14,582 bases of DNA, taken from contig CAYMJU010000101.1 of assembly GCA_964390555.1 (NCBI GenBank), forward strand, positions 1 to 14,582, in the 5' to 3' direction. The notes beneath the pieces were generated by a model. The model did no database searches. It was not told the DNA's origin and was given only the letters and a program-made list of their open reading frames with translations. The stretch comes from CAVTWS01 sp964390555. GTDB lineage: Bacteria; Actinomycetota; Acidimicrobiia; Acidimicrobiales; SHLQ01. A program made the translations under genes and the position numbers. Positions 6,244 through 13,781 of the stretch are shown here, in pieces (position 1 is the first letter of the stretch; every line of letters starts with the position of its first letter).

Positions 6244-7340
6244 CGGCGTCGCGAGTCGCCGTCGTGGGCTGCGGCGTGATCGCCCCGGCGTACGCCAAGA
6301 CGATCGCCGTGTTCGACCACATCGATCTGGCCGCCTGCGTCGACGGGTTGCCCGAGCGGGCCGAGCGGCTCGCCTCGGACTCCGGTGCCCGCGTGGCCAC
6401 GTTCGACGAGGTGCTCGCCGATCCGGCGATCGACGTCGTGGTCAACCTCACGCCGCCGCTCGCGCATGCGGCGGTCACCGGCGCCGCTCTGGCCGCGGGC
6501 AAGGCGGTGTTCAGCGAGAAGCCGCTCGGCGTCACGTTTGCCGAGGGGGCGGAGTTGGTCGCCGCAGCGCAGCGGGGGAACGTTCGGCTCGGCTGTGCCC
6601 CCGACACGTTCTTCGGTTCGGGGCTGCAGACGGCCCGAGCCGCGCTCGACCGGGGCGACATCGGGGTCCCGATCGCGGCGGCCGGATTCATGCTCGGCTC
6701 CGGTCCCGAGTGGTGGCACCCGGATCCGGCGTTCTTCTATCGCCACGGCGCCGGGCCGCTGCTCGACATGGGTCCGTACTACCTCACCGCCCTGGTCCAT
6801 CTGCTCGGCCCGGCCCGGTCGGTCATGGCATCGGCTCGAGCGCTGCGGTCCCAGCGAACGATCACCAGCCAGCCGCTCGCCGGTACGTCAATCGACGTCG
6901 AGGTGCCCACCCACGTGTCGTCGCTGATCGACTTCACCGGCGGCGCCACGGCGACGCTGATCACGAGCTTCGACGTTCAGGCCACCCGGCATCGCAACAT
7001 CGAGATCTACGGCACCGAGGCCACCATGGCGGTCCCCGATCCCAACGCCTTCGAAGGCCCGGTGCAGATCCGTGGCCTCCGCGATCGTGAGTGGCGAGAC
7101 GTGCCAACGATCGAGGCCACGATCCCGCAGTCGCGCGGCGTGGGGCTGGCCGAGATGATGTGGGCCACCGGATCCGGTCGTCCGCACCGAGCGTCGGCCG
7201 AGGTGGCGCTGCACGTCCTCGAGCTCATGTCGGCGTCGCTCGAGAGCTCCGAGCGAGGAGCACGGGTCGACCTCACGACCACCTGCGAGCGGCCATCACC
7301 CCTCGTGACGGGCCGGCCGGCGAACACCTTCGACGACTGA
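6240..7340 (+). CDS. Gfo/Idh/MocA-family oxidoreductase (first copy)
   Basis: NAD(P)-dependent dehydrogenase or oxidoreductase acting on a sugar, cyclitol or derivative. The 366-residue protein starts with the Rossmann motif VAVVGCGVIAPAYAKT (6-21) and carries the family signature EKPLG (93-97, catalytic Lys95). DMGPYYLTALVHLLG (176-190) matches the D-x-G-x-H/Y region of the C-terminal alpha/beta domain. The closing part (NIEIYGTEATMAVPDPNAFEG) is the usual beta-sheet domain. GTG 6240 is chosen because it overlaps the isomerase stop as GTGA and sits just before the Rossmann fold; the longer open frame upstream is a shadow of the isomerase gene. It is translationally coupled to that gene and 19 bp ahead of the second oxidoreductase. 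The substrate cannot be read from sequence. Confidence 0.9.
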   Translation: MTASRVAVVGCGVIAPAYAKTIAVFDHIDLAACVDGLPERAERLASDSGARVATFDEVLADPAIDVVVNLTPPLAHAAVTGAALAAGKAVFSEKPLGVTFAEGAELVAAAQRGNVRLGCAPDTFFGSGLQTARAALDRGDIGVPIAAAGFMLGSGPEWWHPDPAFFYRHGAGPLLDMGPYYLTALVHLLGPARSVMASARALRSQRTITSQPLAGTSIDVEVPTHVSSLIDFTGGATATLITSFDVQATRHRNIEIYGTEATMAVPDPNAFEGPVQIRGLRDREWRDVPTIEATIPQSRGVGLAEMMWATGSGRPHRASAEVALHVLELMSASLESSERGARVDLTTTCERPSPLVTGRPANTFDD

Positions 7341-7359
7341 TGGCGACCTCGAGCATGGG

Positions 7360-8640
7360 ATGGATGCGATGATCGACACTTTGAGGTACGGCATCGTCGG
7401 CAGCGGGTTCATCGCCCAGTTCCAACTTCGGGCGCTCGAAGCGGTGCGGGGCGTCGAGGTGGCGGGGCTGGTGTCACGCCGTCGGCCCGTCGAGCTCGCC
7501 GAGTCGGTGAGGGCACGCGGCCTCGGCGAGGCCACCGTGTTCGAATCGGTGCGCGAGATGGCCCACCACGTAGACGTCGTCGCGCTGTTCGGCCCCAACT
7601 TCACCCGCGTCGCTGCCATGGAGCAGGTCGCGGCGGCGGTGGCCGACGGCGCGTTGCTGCGGGGGCTGATCTGCGAGAAGCCGCTCGGCCGGAACCTGGC
7701 CGAAGCGCGCCGGGTCGTCGAGCTGGCGAGGCAGATCGCTGTGCCCACGGCTTACTTCGAGAACCAGATCCACATGAAGATGCTCCAGCAGGCGCGGGCG
7801 CAGCTCGCCGCGGTGAGCGGCGCTATGGGGCCACTCGTCTTGGCCCGGTCGAGCGAGGAACACGCCGGCCCCCACAGCGCCTGGTTCTGGGACCCCACCC
7901 AGCAAGGCGGCGGCGTGCTGTCCGACATGGGTTGCCACTGCCTGGCCGTGGGGTGGTACCTGCTCACCCCGTCTGGTCGATCTCCCCGCCACCTGATCCC
8001 GCAGTCGGTGTCGGCCGACCTGAGCCTGCTCAAGTGGGGTCTGCCCCGGTGGCGAGACGAGCTGCGGGAACGTCACGGCGTCGACTACTCGGCGACGCCG
8101 GCCGAGGATTTCGCCACCGGCATCGTCACCTACCTCGATCCCGACAACGGCCAGCGGTCCAAAGCCCAGTTCACGGTGTCGTGGATGTACGACAAGCAGG
8201 GCCTCCGGCTCCTCGTCGATGGCATTGGCCCCGGCTACGCCCTCGAAGCGAACAGCCTCCGTTCGCCGCTCGAAGTGTTCATCGGCGATGCCGCGGCGGC
8301 CGGTGTAGCCGATGCCGAGCTGGCCCTCGAGAAGGCCACGTCATCGCAGGGTCTGCTGGCCATACAGCCCAACGAGCCCGACTTGTACGGCTACGTCGAC
8401 GAGAACGTCGACGCGGTCGCGGCGTTCCGTTCCGGCCGCAGTGCCCTGCTCGACTTCGATTACGGGCTCGAGATCGTCCGGCTCACCATGGCCGCCTACC
8501 TGTCCGCCGAACGCGGGCGGGTGGTCGACCTCACGGACCCGGCCACGCTCGCCGAGCTCGAGACCTACGTCCCGCTGATCCAGCAAGGCCGCGGTGCCGA
8601 CGTGCTCGACGGCGCGCCCTCTAGCGAGGATGCCAACTGA
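7360..8640 (+). CDS. Gfo/Idh/MocA-family oxidoreductase (second copy, longer)
   Basis: A second NAD(P)-dependent sugar or cyclitol oxidoreductase of 426 residues, clearly different from the upstream copy. The Rossmann motif YGIVGSGFIAQFQLRALE follows the start. GLICEKPLGRNLAEA carries the catalytic lysine, and GGGVLSDMGCHCLAVGWYLL is the equivalent of the D-x-G-x-H motif. The C-terminal domain is long (TYLDPDNGQRSKAQFTVSWM, GIGPGYALEANSLRSPLEVF). ATG 7360 and ATG 7369 are both possible; the GGGATGG stretch sits at better distance for 7369. It follows the first copy by 19 bp and its TGA overlaps the next ATG by one base (TGATG), so all four genes form one unit. Two such enzymes with an isomerase suggest successive oxidation and reduction steps on one substrate (inference). 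Confidence 0.9.
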   Translation: MDAMIDTLRYGIVGSGFIAQFQLRALEAVRGVEVAGLVSRRRPVELAESVRARGLGEATVFESVREMAHHVDVVALFGPNFTRVAAMEQVAAAVADGALLRGLICEKPLGRNLAEARRVVELARQIAVPTAYFENQIHMKMLQQARAQLAAVSGAMGPLVLARSSEEHAGPHSAWFWDPTQQGGGVLSDMGCHCLAVGWYLLTPSGRSPRHLIPQSVSADLSLLKWGLPRWRDELRERHGVDYSATPAEDFATGIVTYLDPDNGQRSKAQFTVSWMYDKQGLRLLVDGIGPGYALEANSLRSPLEVFIGDAAAAGVADAELALEKATSSQGLLAIQPNEPDLYGYVDENVDAVAAFRSGRSALLDFDYGLEIVRLTMAAYLSAERGRVVDLTDPATLAELETYVPLIQQGRGADVLDGAPSSEDAN

Positions 8641-9529
8641 TGCGCCACATCCCGTTCAATCAGGCCTGGTCGGTCCGGCCGAAGGTGTCTTCGTTCGCCG
8701 AGTCGGTGGCCGGCGGCGCCGACCTGTTCGCCTCGCTCGCCGACCAGTGCCAGGCCGTCGATCAGGCGGCGAGCCCGAGCGCCGCCGCCACCGTCACCGA
8801 GGAGACCGGCGTCAACACCGCGCTCACCGCCATGTGGACGTTTCTGGAGACGATCATGACGTCTCCGGTGATCACCGAGAAGACCGCCGAGCCGTTCTCG
8901 TACCCGACGTGGCGGGCTGCAACTACATGGATCACCGCTTCGCCCTCGACGTGGACCTGTTTCCCAATCGGGTGATGGTGGGCTCCGAGACCGTGCCGCC
9001 GGCCATCGACACGGGGTGGGCGGCGGTCCGGCGCCACCCGCAAGTTATCGGCGATTTCACCTGGACCGGGTGGGACTATCTGGGCGAAGTGGGTATCGGG
9101 CGTACCGAGGACGGCGAGGGCACCACAGACCGGGAATCGATGCAGTACGCGGGCTCTTACCCGTGGATCGCCGCCTGGTGCGGTGACATCGACATCACCG
9201 GTCGCCGCCGCCCGCAGTCCTACTACCGCGAGATCGTGTTCGGCCGGAGGTCCGATCCTTACATCGCCATGCGCCGGCCCGAGCGTCATGGCCAGAAGGT
9301 GCTGTTCGTCACGTCGTGGTCCTGGTCCGACACGGTCGGTTCGTGGAGCTTCGCCGGCCACGAGGGTTCCCCGGTCGTGGTCGAGGTGTACGCCGACGCC
9401 GACGAGGTCGAGCTGTCGCTCAGCGGTGAGTCGCTCGGTCGACGCTCAGCGGGTGGGCTTCACGTCGGTTGCGTCGGGAGCCTGACCCGATGCCCGCTCG
9501 CCCGCCAGCGAGCCGCCCCCAGCGAATAA
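8640..9529 (+). pseudogene. Glycoside hydrolase family 2 (beta-galactosidase-like) remnant, deleted and frameshifted
   Basis: The reading starts as a GH2 protein (MRHIPFNQAWSVRPKVSSFAE). It jumps at about 8702 to a segment from late in the catalytic barrel (VAGGADLFASL..., then GVNTALTAMW..., VITEKTAEPF). The sugar-binding, Ig-like and most barrel sequence is missing. Near 8898-8902 the family match moves to the -1 frame: VPDVAGCNYMDHRFALDVDLFPNRVMVGSET, GDFTWTGWDYLGE, DIDITGRRRPQSYYREIVFG, VVVEVYADADEVELSLSGESLGR. The match then fades into an unrelated end; the frame closes with TAA at 9527-9529. Intact relatives are about 800 residues; fewer than 300 codons remain. The nucleophile region (VGSET) is kept, but the acid/base Glu region is gone. 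Last in the sugar operon, it is probably non-functional. Confidence 0.85.
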
Positions 9530-9573
9530 CGCGAATTCGCCTACCGTGGAGGTAGGCGAATTCGCGTTATTCG
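9523..9573. terminator. Perfect 23-bp hairpin, bidirectional terminator
   Basis: The left arm at 9523-9545 and right arm at 9551-9573 are exact reverse complements over 23 bp, with a 5-nt loop GTGGA. The left arm starts CGAATAACGCGAATTCG; its end TCGCCTACC faces GGTAGGCGA. It lies between two converging genes, containing the TAA stop of the GH2 remnant and sitting 8 bp beyond the stop of the enoyl-CoA hydratase-like gene. Near-symmetry lets it act in both directions. Short A/T stretches (AATAA, TTATT) at the stem base replace a U tract. Confidence 0.8.
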
Positions 9574-9581
9574 GCAGTAGC

Positions 9582-10391
9582 TCACGAGGACTGCGAGCGG
9601 CCGCGGGTGGTGACGGCTTCTCGGCGTTCGGCGACGTTGCTGGTGCCGGGGCCGGACTGCCACATCTCGGCCATGTAGCCCTCGATCAGGTGCGCCTCGT
9701 CGAGGGTGGCGGCGCTGGCGATGCGCTTGTAGTGCGCGAGCAGCTCGTGCACGCCGCGCTGGTCGTTGCTCACGATGTCACCGGCCAGGCGCCGGGCGAA
9801 CGGCATCAGCTCGTCGTGGGGCACGACGTGGTTGACCAGCCCGAGATCGAGCGCCTCGGCGGCGGTCAGGAAGTTTCCGGTGAGTGACATCTCGATGGCC
9901 CGGCGGAGCCCGATCGACTGGGCGAGCAGCACGGTGATGCCACCCCCGGGCATGATCCCGACCCGGGCATGGGTGTCGGCGAACCGGGCCCGTTCGGATG
10001 CCACGAGGAACGTGCACTGCAAGGCGACCTCGAGCCCGCCGGTCACCGCCACTCCGTTGATCGCCCCGATGATCGGCTTGTCGATGATCGGCAGGAATCT
10101 CCACAAGCCGTTCGGATAGCGCTCGGGTCCCTCGCCCGGGCCGCGAGGTTCGGCCGAGGCCGGGACTTCGCCGGCGACCTCCTTGAGGTCTACCCCGGCG
10201 CAGAACGCCGGGTCGGCGCCGGTGAGGATCACCACCCGAACGTCGGGGTCCTCGCCAGCGGCGGTCGCGGCGTCCCAGAGGTCGTAGGTGAGCGCCCGGC
10301 TGAGGGCGTTGCGGGCCGCGGGCCGGTTGAGCGTGATGGTGGCGATCCCGTCGGCCTCCTCGTAGCGGCAGACCGGAGAGCCAGCGGTCAT
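9582..10391 (-). CDS. Enoyl-CoA hydratase/isomerase (crotonase) family protein
   Basis: Predicted acyl-CoA enzyme of the crotonase fold, 269 residues. It shows ATITLNRPAARNALS (17-31), the oxyanion-hole strand GADPAFCAGVDLKE (58-71), and INGVAVTGGLEVALQC (111-126), where Glu121 aligns with catalytic Glu144 of rat enoyl-CoA hydratase. The second catalytic Glu (rat Glu164, exactly 20 residues on) is His141 in FADTHARVGIMPGGG, so ordinary hydration of enoyl-CoA is doubtful; isomerase, hydrolase or other crotonase chemistry is possible. ATG at 10389-10391 is fixed by the ATGA overlap with the upstream esterase gene, so the two are co-translated. The stop lies 8 bp from the shared 23-bp hairpin. 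Confidence 0.9.
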   Translation of the reverse strand: MTAGSPVCRYEEADGIATITLNRPAARNALSRALTYDLWDAATAAGEDPDVRVVILTGADPAFCAGVDLKEVAGEVPASAEPRGPGEGPERYPNGLWRFLPIIDKPIIGAINGVAVTGGLEVALQCTFLVASERARFADTHARVGIMPGGGITVLLAQSIGLRRAIEMSLTGNFLTAAEALDLGLVNHVVPHDELMPFARRLAGDIVSNDQRGVHELLAHYKRIASAATLDEAHLIEGYMAEMWQSGPGTSNVAERREAVTTRGRSQSS

Positions 10392-11377
10392 CGCGCTCCC
10401 CAGTGCCGGTCGACGAATCGCCGGACCTCGGCGCTGAGCTCGTGGTCCTCGGGTGCGAACCCGAAGAACCCACCGTGGGGCGCGGCCTCTTGAACGTGGA
10501 GCTCGGCATCGACGCCCGCGGCGCGGAGCTTGCGGTGCATGCGGACGGCGTTGGACAAGAACAGATCGCGAGTGCCCGCCGACAGGAATGTCGGGCAGAA
10601 CCCCTTCGACACGTCGTCCAGCAGCGGCGAGAGATGCGGGTGGGCGAGGTCGTGGCCGCCCGCGTACAGCAGGTTCATGGGCATGAGGCTGGCGGTGAGG
10701 ATCGTGTCGATGCCCAGGTTGGTCTGGAACGTGTCGCCGGACTCGGTGAGGTCGAGCTCGGGTGTCATCAACAGCGCGGCGGCCGGCAGGGGAAGACCCT
10801 CGTCGCGGGCTCGAACCACCAGCGCGGCGGCCAGGTTGCCGCCGGCTGAACTGCCCCCGACGATGATCTCGTCGGGTCGGTGCGTGGCCAGCAGCGCTCG
10901 ATACACGGTGAGGCAGTCGTCGAGCGGCGTTGGGTACGGGTGGTCCGGCGGCATCCGGTAGTCGACGCACCACATCCGCCGTCTGACCCGGGCGGCCGCG
11001 GCGAGCCCCATGGCGCGGCACACCGCGCCCGAGCCCATGATCAGCGCGCCGCCGTGGATCTCCAGGTACACGCGGGAATCGTCGGGGTCGACGCCGTCGG
11101 GGATGATCTCGTACACCACGACGCCGTCGATGTCGAGGTCGGTGACCGTGGCCTTGAAACCGTCGGCGGGCGGCGCGATCATCCCGAGCACCATCTCGTC
11201 CTGGGCGGCGATGCGCTGGCGCCAGCCCTCGTGGTCGTCGAGAGCAGGGGACTCCGGCTGTGCTGCGCCACCGATGCCTGCGGCGAGGATCGCCTGCGCC
11301 TCCGGGCTCACCGACGTGGGCACCGGGATGTCGCGGGCGGGAACGTGCAACATCGGCGGTACGTCAGCGGTGTTCAT
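10388..11377 (-). CDS. Alpha/beta hydrolase, hormone-sensitive-lipase-type esterase
   Basis: Serine esterase of bacterial family IV (HSL-like), 329 residues, probably cytoplasmic as no signal peptide is seen. The oxyanion-hole motif is HGGA (108-111, a variant of HGGG). The nucleophile elbow is GGSSAGG (174-180, Ser177), with Asp271 in SAGTRDLF and His301 in APHGGFFGF completing the triad. An N-terminal cap of about 75 residues precedes the core, as usual for the family. ATG 11375-11377 has a good Shine-Dalgarno (GGGAGA, complement of 11383-11388). It is the first gene of a two-gene unit with the crotonase-family protein through an ATGA overlap. The pair may process an ester and the acyl-CoA derived from it; the substrate is unknown. 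Confidence 0.9.
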   Translation of the reverse strand: MNTADVPPMLHVPARDIPVPTSVSPEAQAILAAGIGGAAQPESPALDDHEGWRQRIAAQDEMVLGMIAPPADGFKATVTDLDIDGVVVYEIIPDGVDPDDSRVYLEIHGGALIMGSGAVCRAMGLAAAARVRRRMWCVDYRMPPDHPYPTPLDDCLTVYRALLATHRPDEIIVGGSSAGGNLAAALVVRARDEGLPLPAAALLMTPELDLTESGDTFQTNLGIDTILTASLMPMNLLYAGGHDLAHPHLSPLLDDVSKGFCPTFLSAGTRDLFLSNAVRMHRKLRAAGVDAELHVQEAAPHGGFFGFAPEDHELSAEVRRFVDRHWGAR

Positions 11378-11388
11378 GTGGCTCTCCC

Positions 11389-11413
11389 GGTGTCGCTCGA
11401 AGTCGACACCCTA
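11389..11413 (-). promoter_or_regulatory. Candidate operator and -10 region upstream of the esterase gene
   Basis: GGTGTCG (11389-11395) and CGACACC (11404-11410) form a perfect 7-bp inverted repeat with an 8-bp spacer, directly upstream of the Shine-Dalgarno of the esterase gene. On the minus strand TAGGGT (complement of 11408-11413) fits the TANNNT -10 pattern, which would put the transcription start within the repeat. The size resembles a dimeric regulator site; an RNA hairpin in the leader is the other reading. No convincing -35 is seen. Confidence 0.3.
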
Positions 11414-11584
11414 CGTTGGACACGGGTTGCGCACTCTGTCCGACTCGCGGCGGCTGCTCGATGCCGCGTGCGGTCCGGGCTTTTCTCGAGGAGCTACAGC
11501 GACGTGGGCCCGGGAAGTTGATTCGTAGCCGGACCTTGCATTGGTCTCGTGACGCTTGTATGCCGCGCCGCGTCTACGCAGCGT
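11414..11584. other. Intergenic stretch without a recognisable gene
   Basis: Rest of the 207-bp gap between the divergently placed 5' end of the esterase gene and the 3' end of the protease gene. Short open frames here resemble no family I know and have no ribosome site. The only structure seen is an 8-bp direct repeat GCGTCTAC (11570-11577 and 11581-11588) at the protease stop. No convincing terminator hairpin was found for the protease gene. Confidence 0.5.
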
Positions 11585-12265
11585 CTACCGGGGGCAGGCG
11601 GCGGGTGGGGCGGGGTTGCCGGGCTGGTCGTCCAGCGTGGCCAGCAGGGGGAGCACGACGGACAGGTCGGTCGCCCAAGCCCGGTCCTCGTTCCGACGGC
11701 TCGACGCGAACACGAGGCCTCCGGCTAGTCCGGCCGAGGAGACCAGGACCGCGCCGCTGTCACCGGGGTCGATGTCGGCGGCGATCTCCAGCCCGGCCCG
11801 CTCGTGGTCGCCCTGGTCGTAGATGTCCGAGATCGACAGGTTCACCCGCCGGATCACCTCGAACGGCTCGGGCGTCGGTGTGGACCGAGTGCCGTATGTC
11901 AGGTAGACGCCGGACTGCCCGGCATCGAGTGGGCCGATCTCGAGCGGTGTGCCGGTGAGCCCGGGGACCGCGAGCAGGGCGATGTCGTCGACCGTGTCTA
12001 GCGCCACCGTGGTCGCGGCGTGGCGCTGCCCGCGCCGGTCGACGACGGCGAGCTCGTCGGCGCCCGCCACGACGTGCGCCACGGTCACCACCAGCTCGGG
12101 GGCGACCAGGGCGCCGGCGCCGATCGACTCCTCGGAGCGACAACCCGAGGCCCGCACGCCCACCGACGCGTCGATGGCGCGGTCGGGGTGAGTGGTTGCC
12201 CGGTCCGAACATGCCATCGGAGCCAGCACCAGCGTGGTCAGGACGGTCATGACGAGACCTTGCAT
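11585..12265 (-). CDS. Secreted trypsin-like (chymotrypsin-fold) serine protease
   Basis: Predicted exported endopeptidase of 226 residues. The short hydrophobic N terminus (LVMTVLTTLVLAPMAC, 4-19) looks like a signal peptide; Cys19 could be lipidated, but PMAC is a poor lipobox, so plain secretion is as likely. The triad is visible: His64 in VVTVAHVVAGA, Asp94 in VDDIALLAV, and Ser170 in IDPGDSGAVLV. The protease domain is compact, with no PDZ domain or membrane anchor. The start is ATG 12263-12265, with a second Met at residue 6; the ribosome site is weak. It is monocistronic, divergent from the desaturase fusion 55 bp away, with no evident link to the sugar genes. TATCCT (complement of 12276-12281) could be its -10, giving an almost leaderless mRNA. 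The target is unknown. Confidence 0.85.
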   Translation of the reverse strand: MQGLVMTVLTTLVLAPMACSDRATTHPDRAIDASVGVRASGCRSEESIGAGALVAPELVVTVAHVVAGADELAVVDRRGQRHAATTVALDTVDDIALLAVPGLTGTPLEIGPLDAGQSGVYLTYGTRSTPTPEPFEVIRRVNLSISDIYDQGDHERAGLEIAADIDPGDSGAVLVSSAGLAGGLVFASSRRNEDRAWATDLSVVLPLLATLDDQPGNPAPPAACPR

Positions 12266-12307
12266 CAGACCTGGCAGGATAGAGAACCGGGAAGCGCCTC
12301 AGCGGAC

Positions 12308-12312
12308 AGGAG
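12308..12312 (+). promoter_or_regulatory. Ribosome binding site that decides the desaturase-Rieske start
   Basis: AGGAG lies 8 nt before GTG 12321 and 5 nt before GTG 12318. It is the only good Shine-Dalgarno near this gene. It argues for a GTG start rather than ATG 12336, which is 23 nt away. Confidence 0.6.
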
Positions 12313-12320
12313 ATCGGGTG

Positions 12321-13781
12321 GTGGCTGCCATAGTGATGAACCGTGACTACTCCCTCACCGGACCCGGGACCGATTCCGCTCGTGCGAGCGGTCTGGTCGA
12401 CGCCGAGTGGTACCGGCCACCGATCGACCCGGCCCGTCTGCGGGTCTTGACCGATCGGACCAACCGGCGGGCGGCCATCGACACGACCATTTGGCTCGCG
12501 TTGTTGGTTGGCACGGGCACCGTGGGGTGGTTCGCCCTCGGGACCTGGTGGGCGGTGCCGGCGTTCGCCGCATACGGCGCCCTCCACGGCGGGTCCTCCG
12601 ACGCCCGCTGGCACGAGATGGGGCACGGCACGGCATTCCGGACCCGGTGGCTGAACGACGCGGTGTACGTGCTGGCCTCGTTCATGATCGTGCGCGGGCC
12701 CACGTTGTGGCGGTGGTCCCACACCCGTCACCACACCGACACGATCGTGGTCGGTCGCGACCCCGAGATCGCCGCGGTGCGACCGAGCAGCCGGCTGCGC
12801 CTGATCGGCTTGTTCCTCGGGTACCCCAACGTGACGTCGCTGTTCGTGCGCACCGTGAAGCACGCCTTCGGTCGCCTCGACGCGGACGCTCGCGATTTCG
12901 TGCCTCAGGCCGAGTGGCCCCGTGTGATCAGGGAGGCCCGGGCGTTCGTCGCCGTCTGGCTGGTCGTGCTCGCCGCCGCTGTCGCTACCCGGAGCGTCGT
13001 ACCGGTTCTCTATGTGGGTCTACCGAGCATCTACGGCGTGTGGCTGATGGTGTTCTTCGGCCTGACCCAACATGCGGGGCTTCGCGAGGACGTGCTCGAC
13101 CACCGGCTGAACACCCGGACCGTTCGTATGAACCCGATCTTCCGCTTTCTGTATCTGAACATGAACTACCACGTGGAGCACCATCTCTTCCCGACCGTCC
13201 CGTATCGCGCGCTGCCGGCGCTGCACCGCGAGGTGGCCCCGCATCTCGCACCCCCCGTGCGCAACACCGCCGCGGCGTACCGCGAGCTCCTCGGCGCGAT
13301 GCGCCGCCAGAGCCGAGACCCCCGATGGGAGATACCGGATCGGCCGGTTCCCGCAGCCGATGTGGGCGATCGGGTTCGCATCGACGTCGGCGTCGAGATG
13401 TGGCGGCCGTCGGGTGCCGGCGCCGTGGAATCAGATGGGCATGACGTCGACCTCGGTCCGGCGGCCGACCTGGCGGTCGGCGCGATGCGGCGCGTCGACT
13501 TCGGCGGCGCCACCTATGTCTTGTGCAACGCGGCCGACGACGGCTACCGGCTGACCGACGGCCTGTGCACCCACGGTCGCACCCACCTGGCCGACGGGCT
13601 GCTGATCGGTACCGAACTCGAGTGCCCCAAGCACAACGGTCGCTTCGACGTGTGTACCGGCGTCGCCACCCGTAGGCCGGCGACGGTCGCCATCGGCGTG
13701 TATCCGGTTTCGGTCGTCGACGGCCGGCTGCGAGCGGACCTGACGACCGACCATCTCGAAGGAAGCACCGCCACCCCATGA
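12321..13781 (+). CDS. Fusion of fatty-acid-desaturase-type di-iron oxygenase with Rieske ferredoxin (MocD-MocE order)
   Basis: Membrane non-haem di-iron oxygenase joined to its own electron donor, 486 residues. The desaturase part (about 1-330) has hydrophobic spans near 55-90, 112-126 and 209-250 and the three histidine boxes: HEMGH (98-102), HTRHH (134-138) and HVEHH (284-288). After a linker, residues 375-475 form a Rieske [2Fe-2S] domain with CTH (416-418) and CPKH (435-438). Separate MocD and MocE proteins of rhizopine catabolism have these two functions; here they are one chain. GTG 12321 is chosen because AGGAG (12308-12312) lies 8 nt upstream; ATG 12336 is too far from it, and the longer frame overlaps the divergent protease gene. 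The stop overlaps the SDR start as ATGA. A hydroxylation, demethylation or desaturation role is inference; the reductase is not in the window. Confidence 0.9.
   Translation: MAAIVMNRDYSLTGPGTDSARASGLVDAEWYRPPIDPARLRVLTDRTNRRAAIDTTIWLALLVGTGTVGWFALGTWWAVPAFAAYGALHGGSSDARWHEMGHGTAFRTRWLNDAVYVLASFMIVRGPTLWRWSHTRHHTDTIVVGRDPEIAAVRPSSRLRLIGLFLGYPNVTSLFVRTVKHAFGRLDADARDFVPQAEWPRVIREARAFVAVWLVVLAAAVATRSVVPVLYVGLPSIYGVWLMVFFGLTQHAGLREDVLDHRLNTRTVRMNPIFRFLYLNMNYHVEHHLFPTVPYRALPALHREVAPHLAPPVRNTAAAYRELLGAMRRQSRDPRWEIPDRPVPAADVGDRVRIDVGVEMWRPSGAGAVESDGHDVDLGPAADLAVGAMRRVDFGGATYVLCNAADDGYRLTDGLCTHGRTHLADGLLIGTELECPKHNGRFDVCTGVATRRPATVAIGVYPVSVVDGRLRADLTTDHLEGSTATP

Noticed and set aside
8890..8910. Programmed -1 frameshift in the GH2 gene
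   Set aside because: No slippery heptamer or downstream pseudoknot is evident, and the gene also has a large deletion, so decay explains it better.
12192..12320. N-terminal extension of the desaturase-Rieske protein to 12192
   Set aside because: It would overlap the divergent protease start, shows no homology or ribosome site, and a good Shine-Dalgarno precedes GTG 12321.
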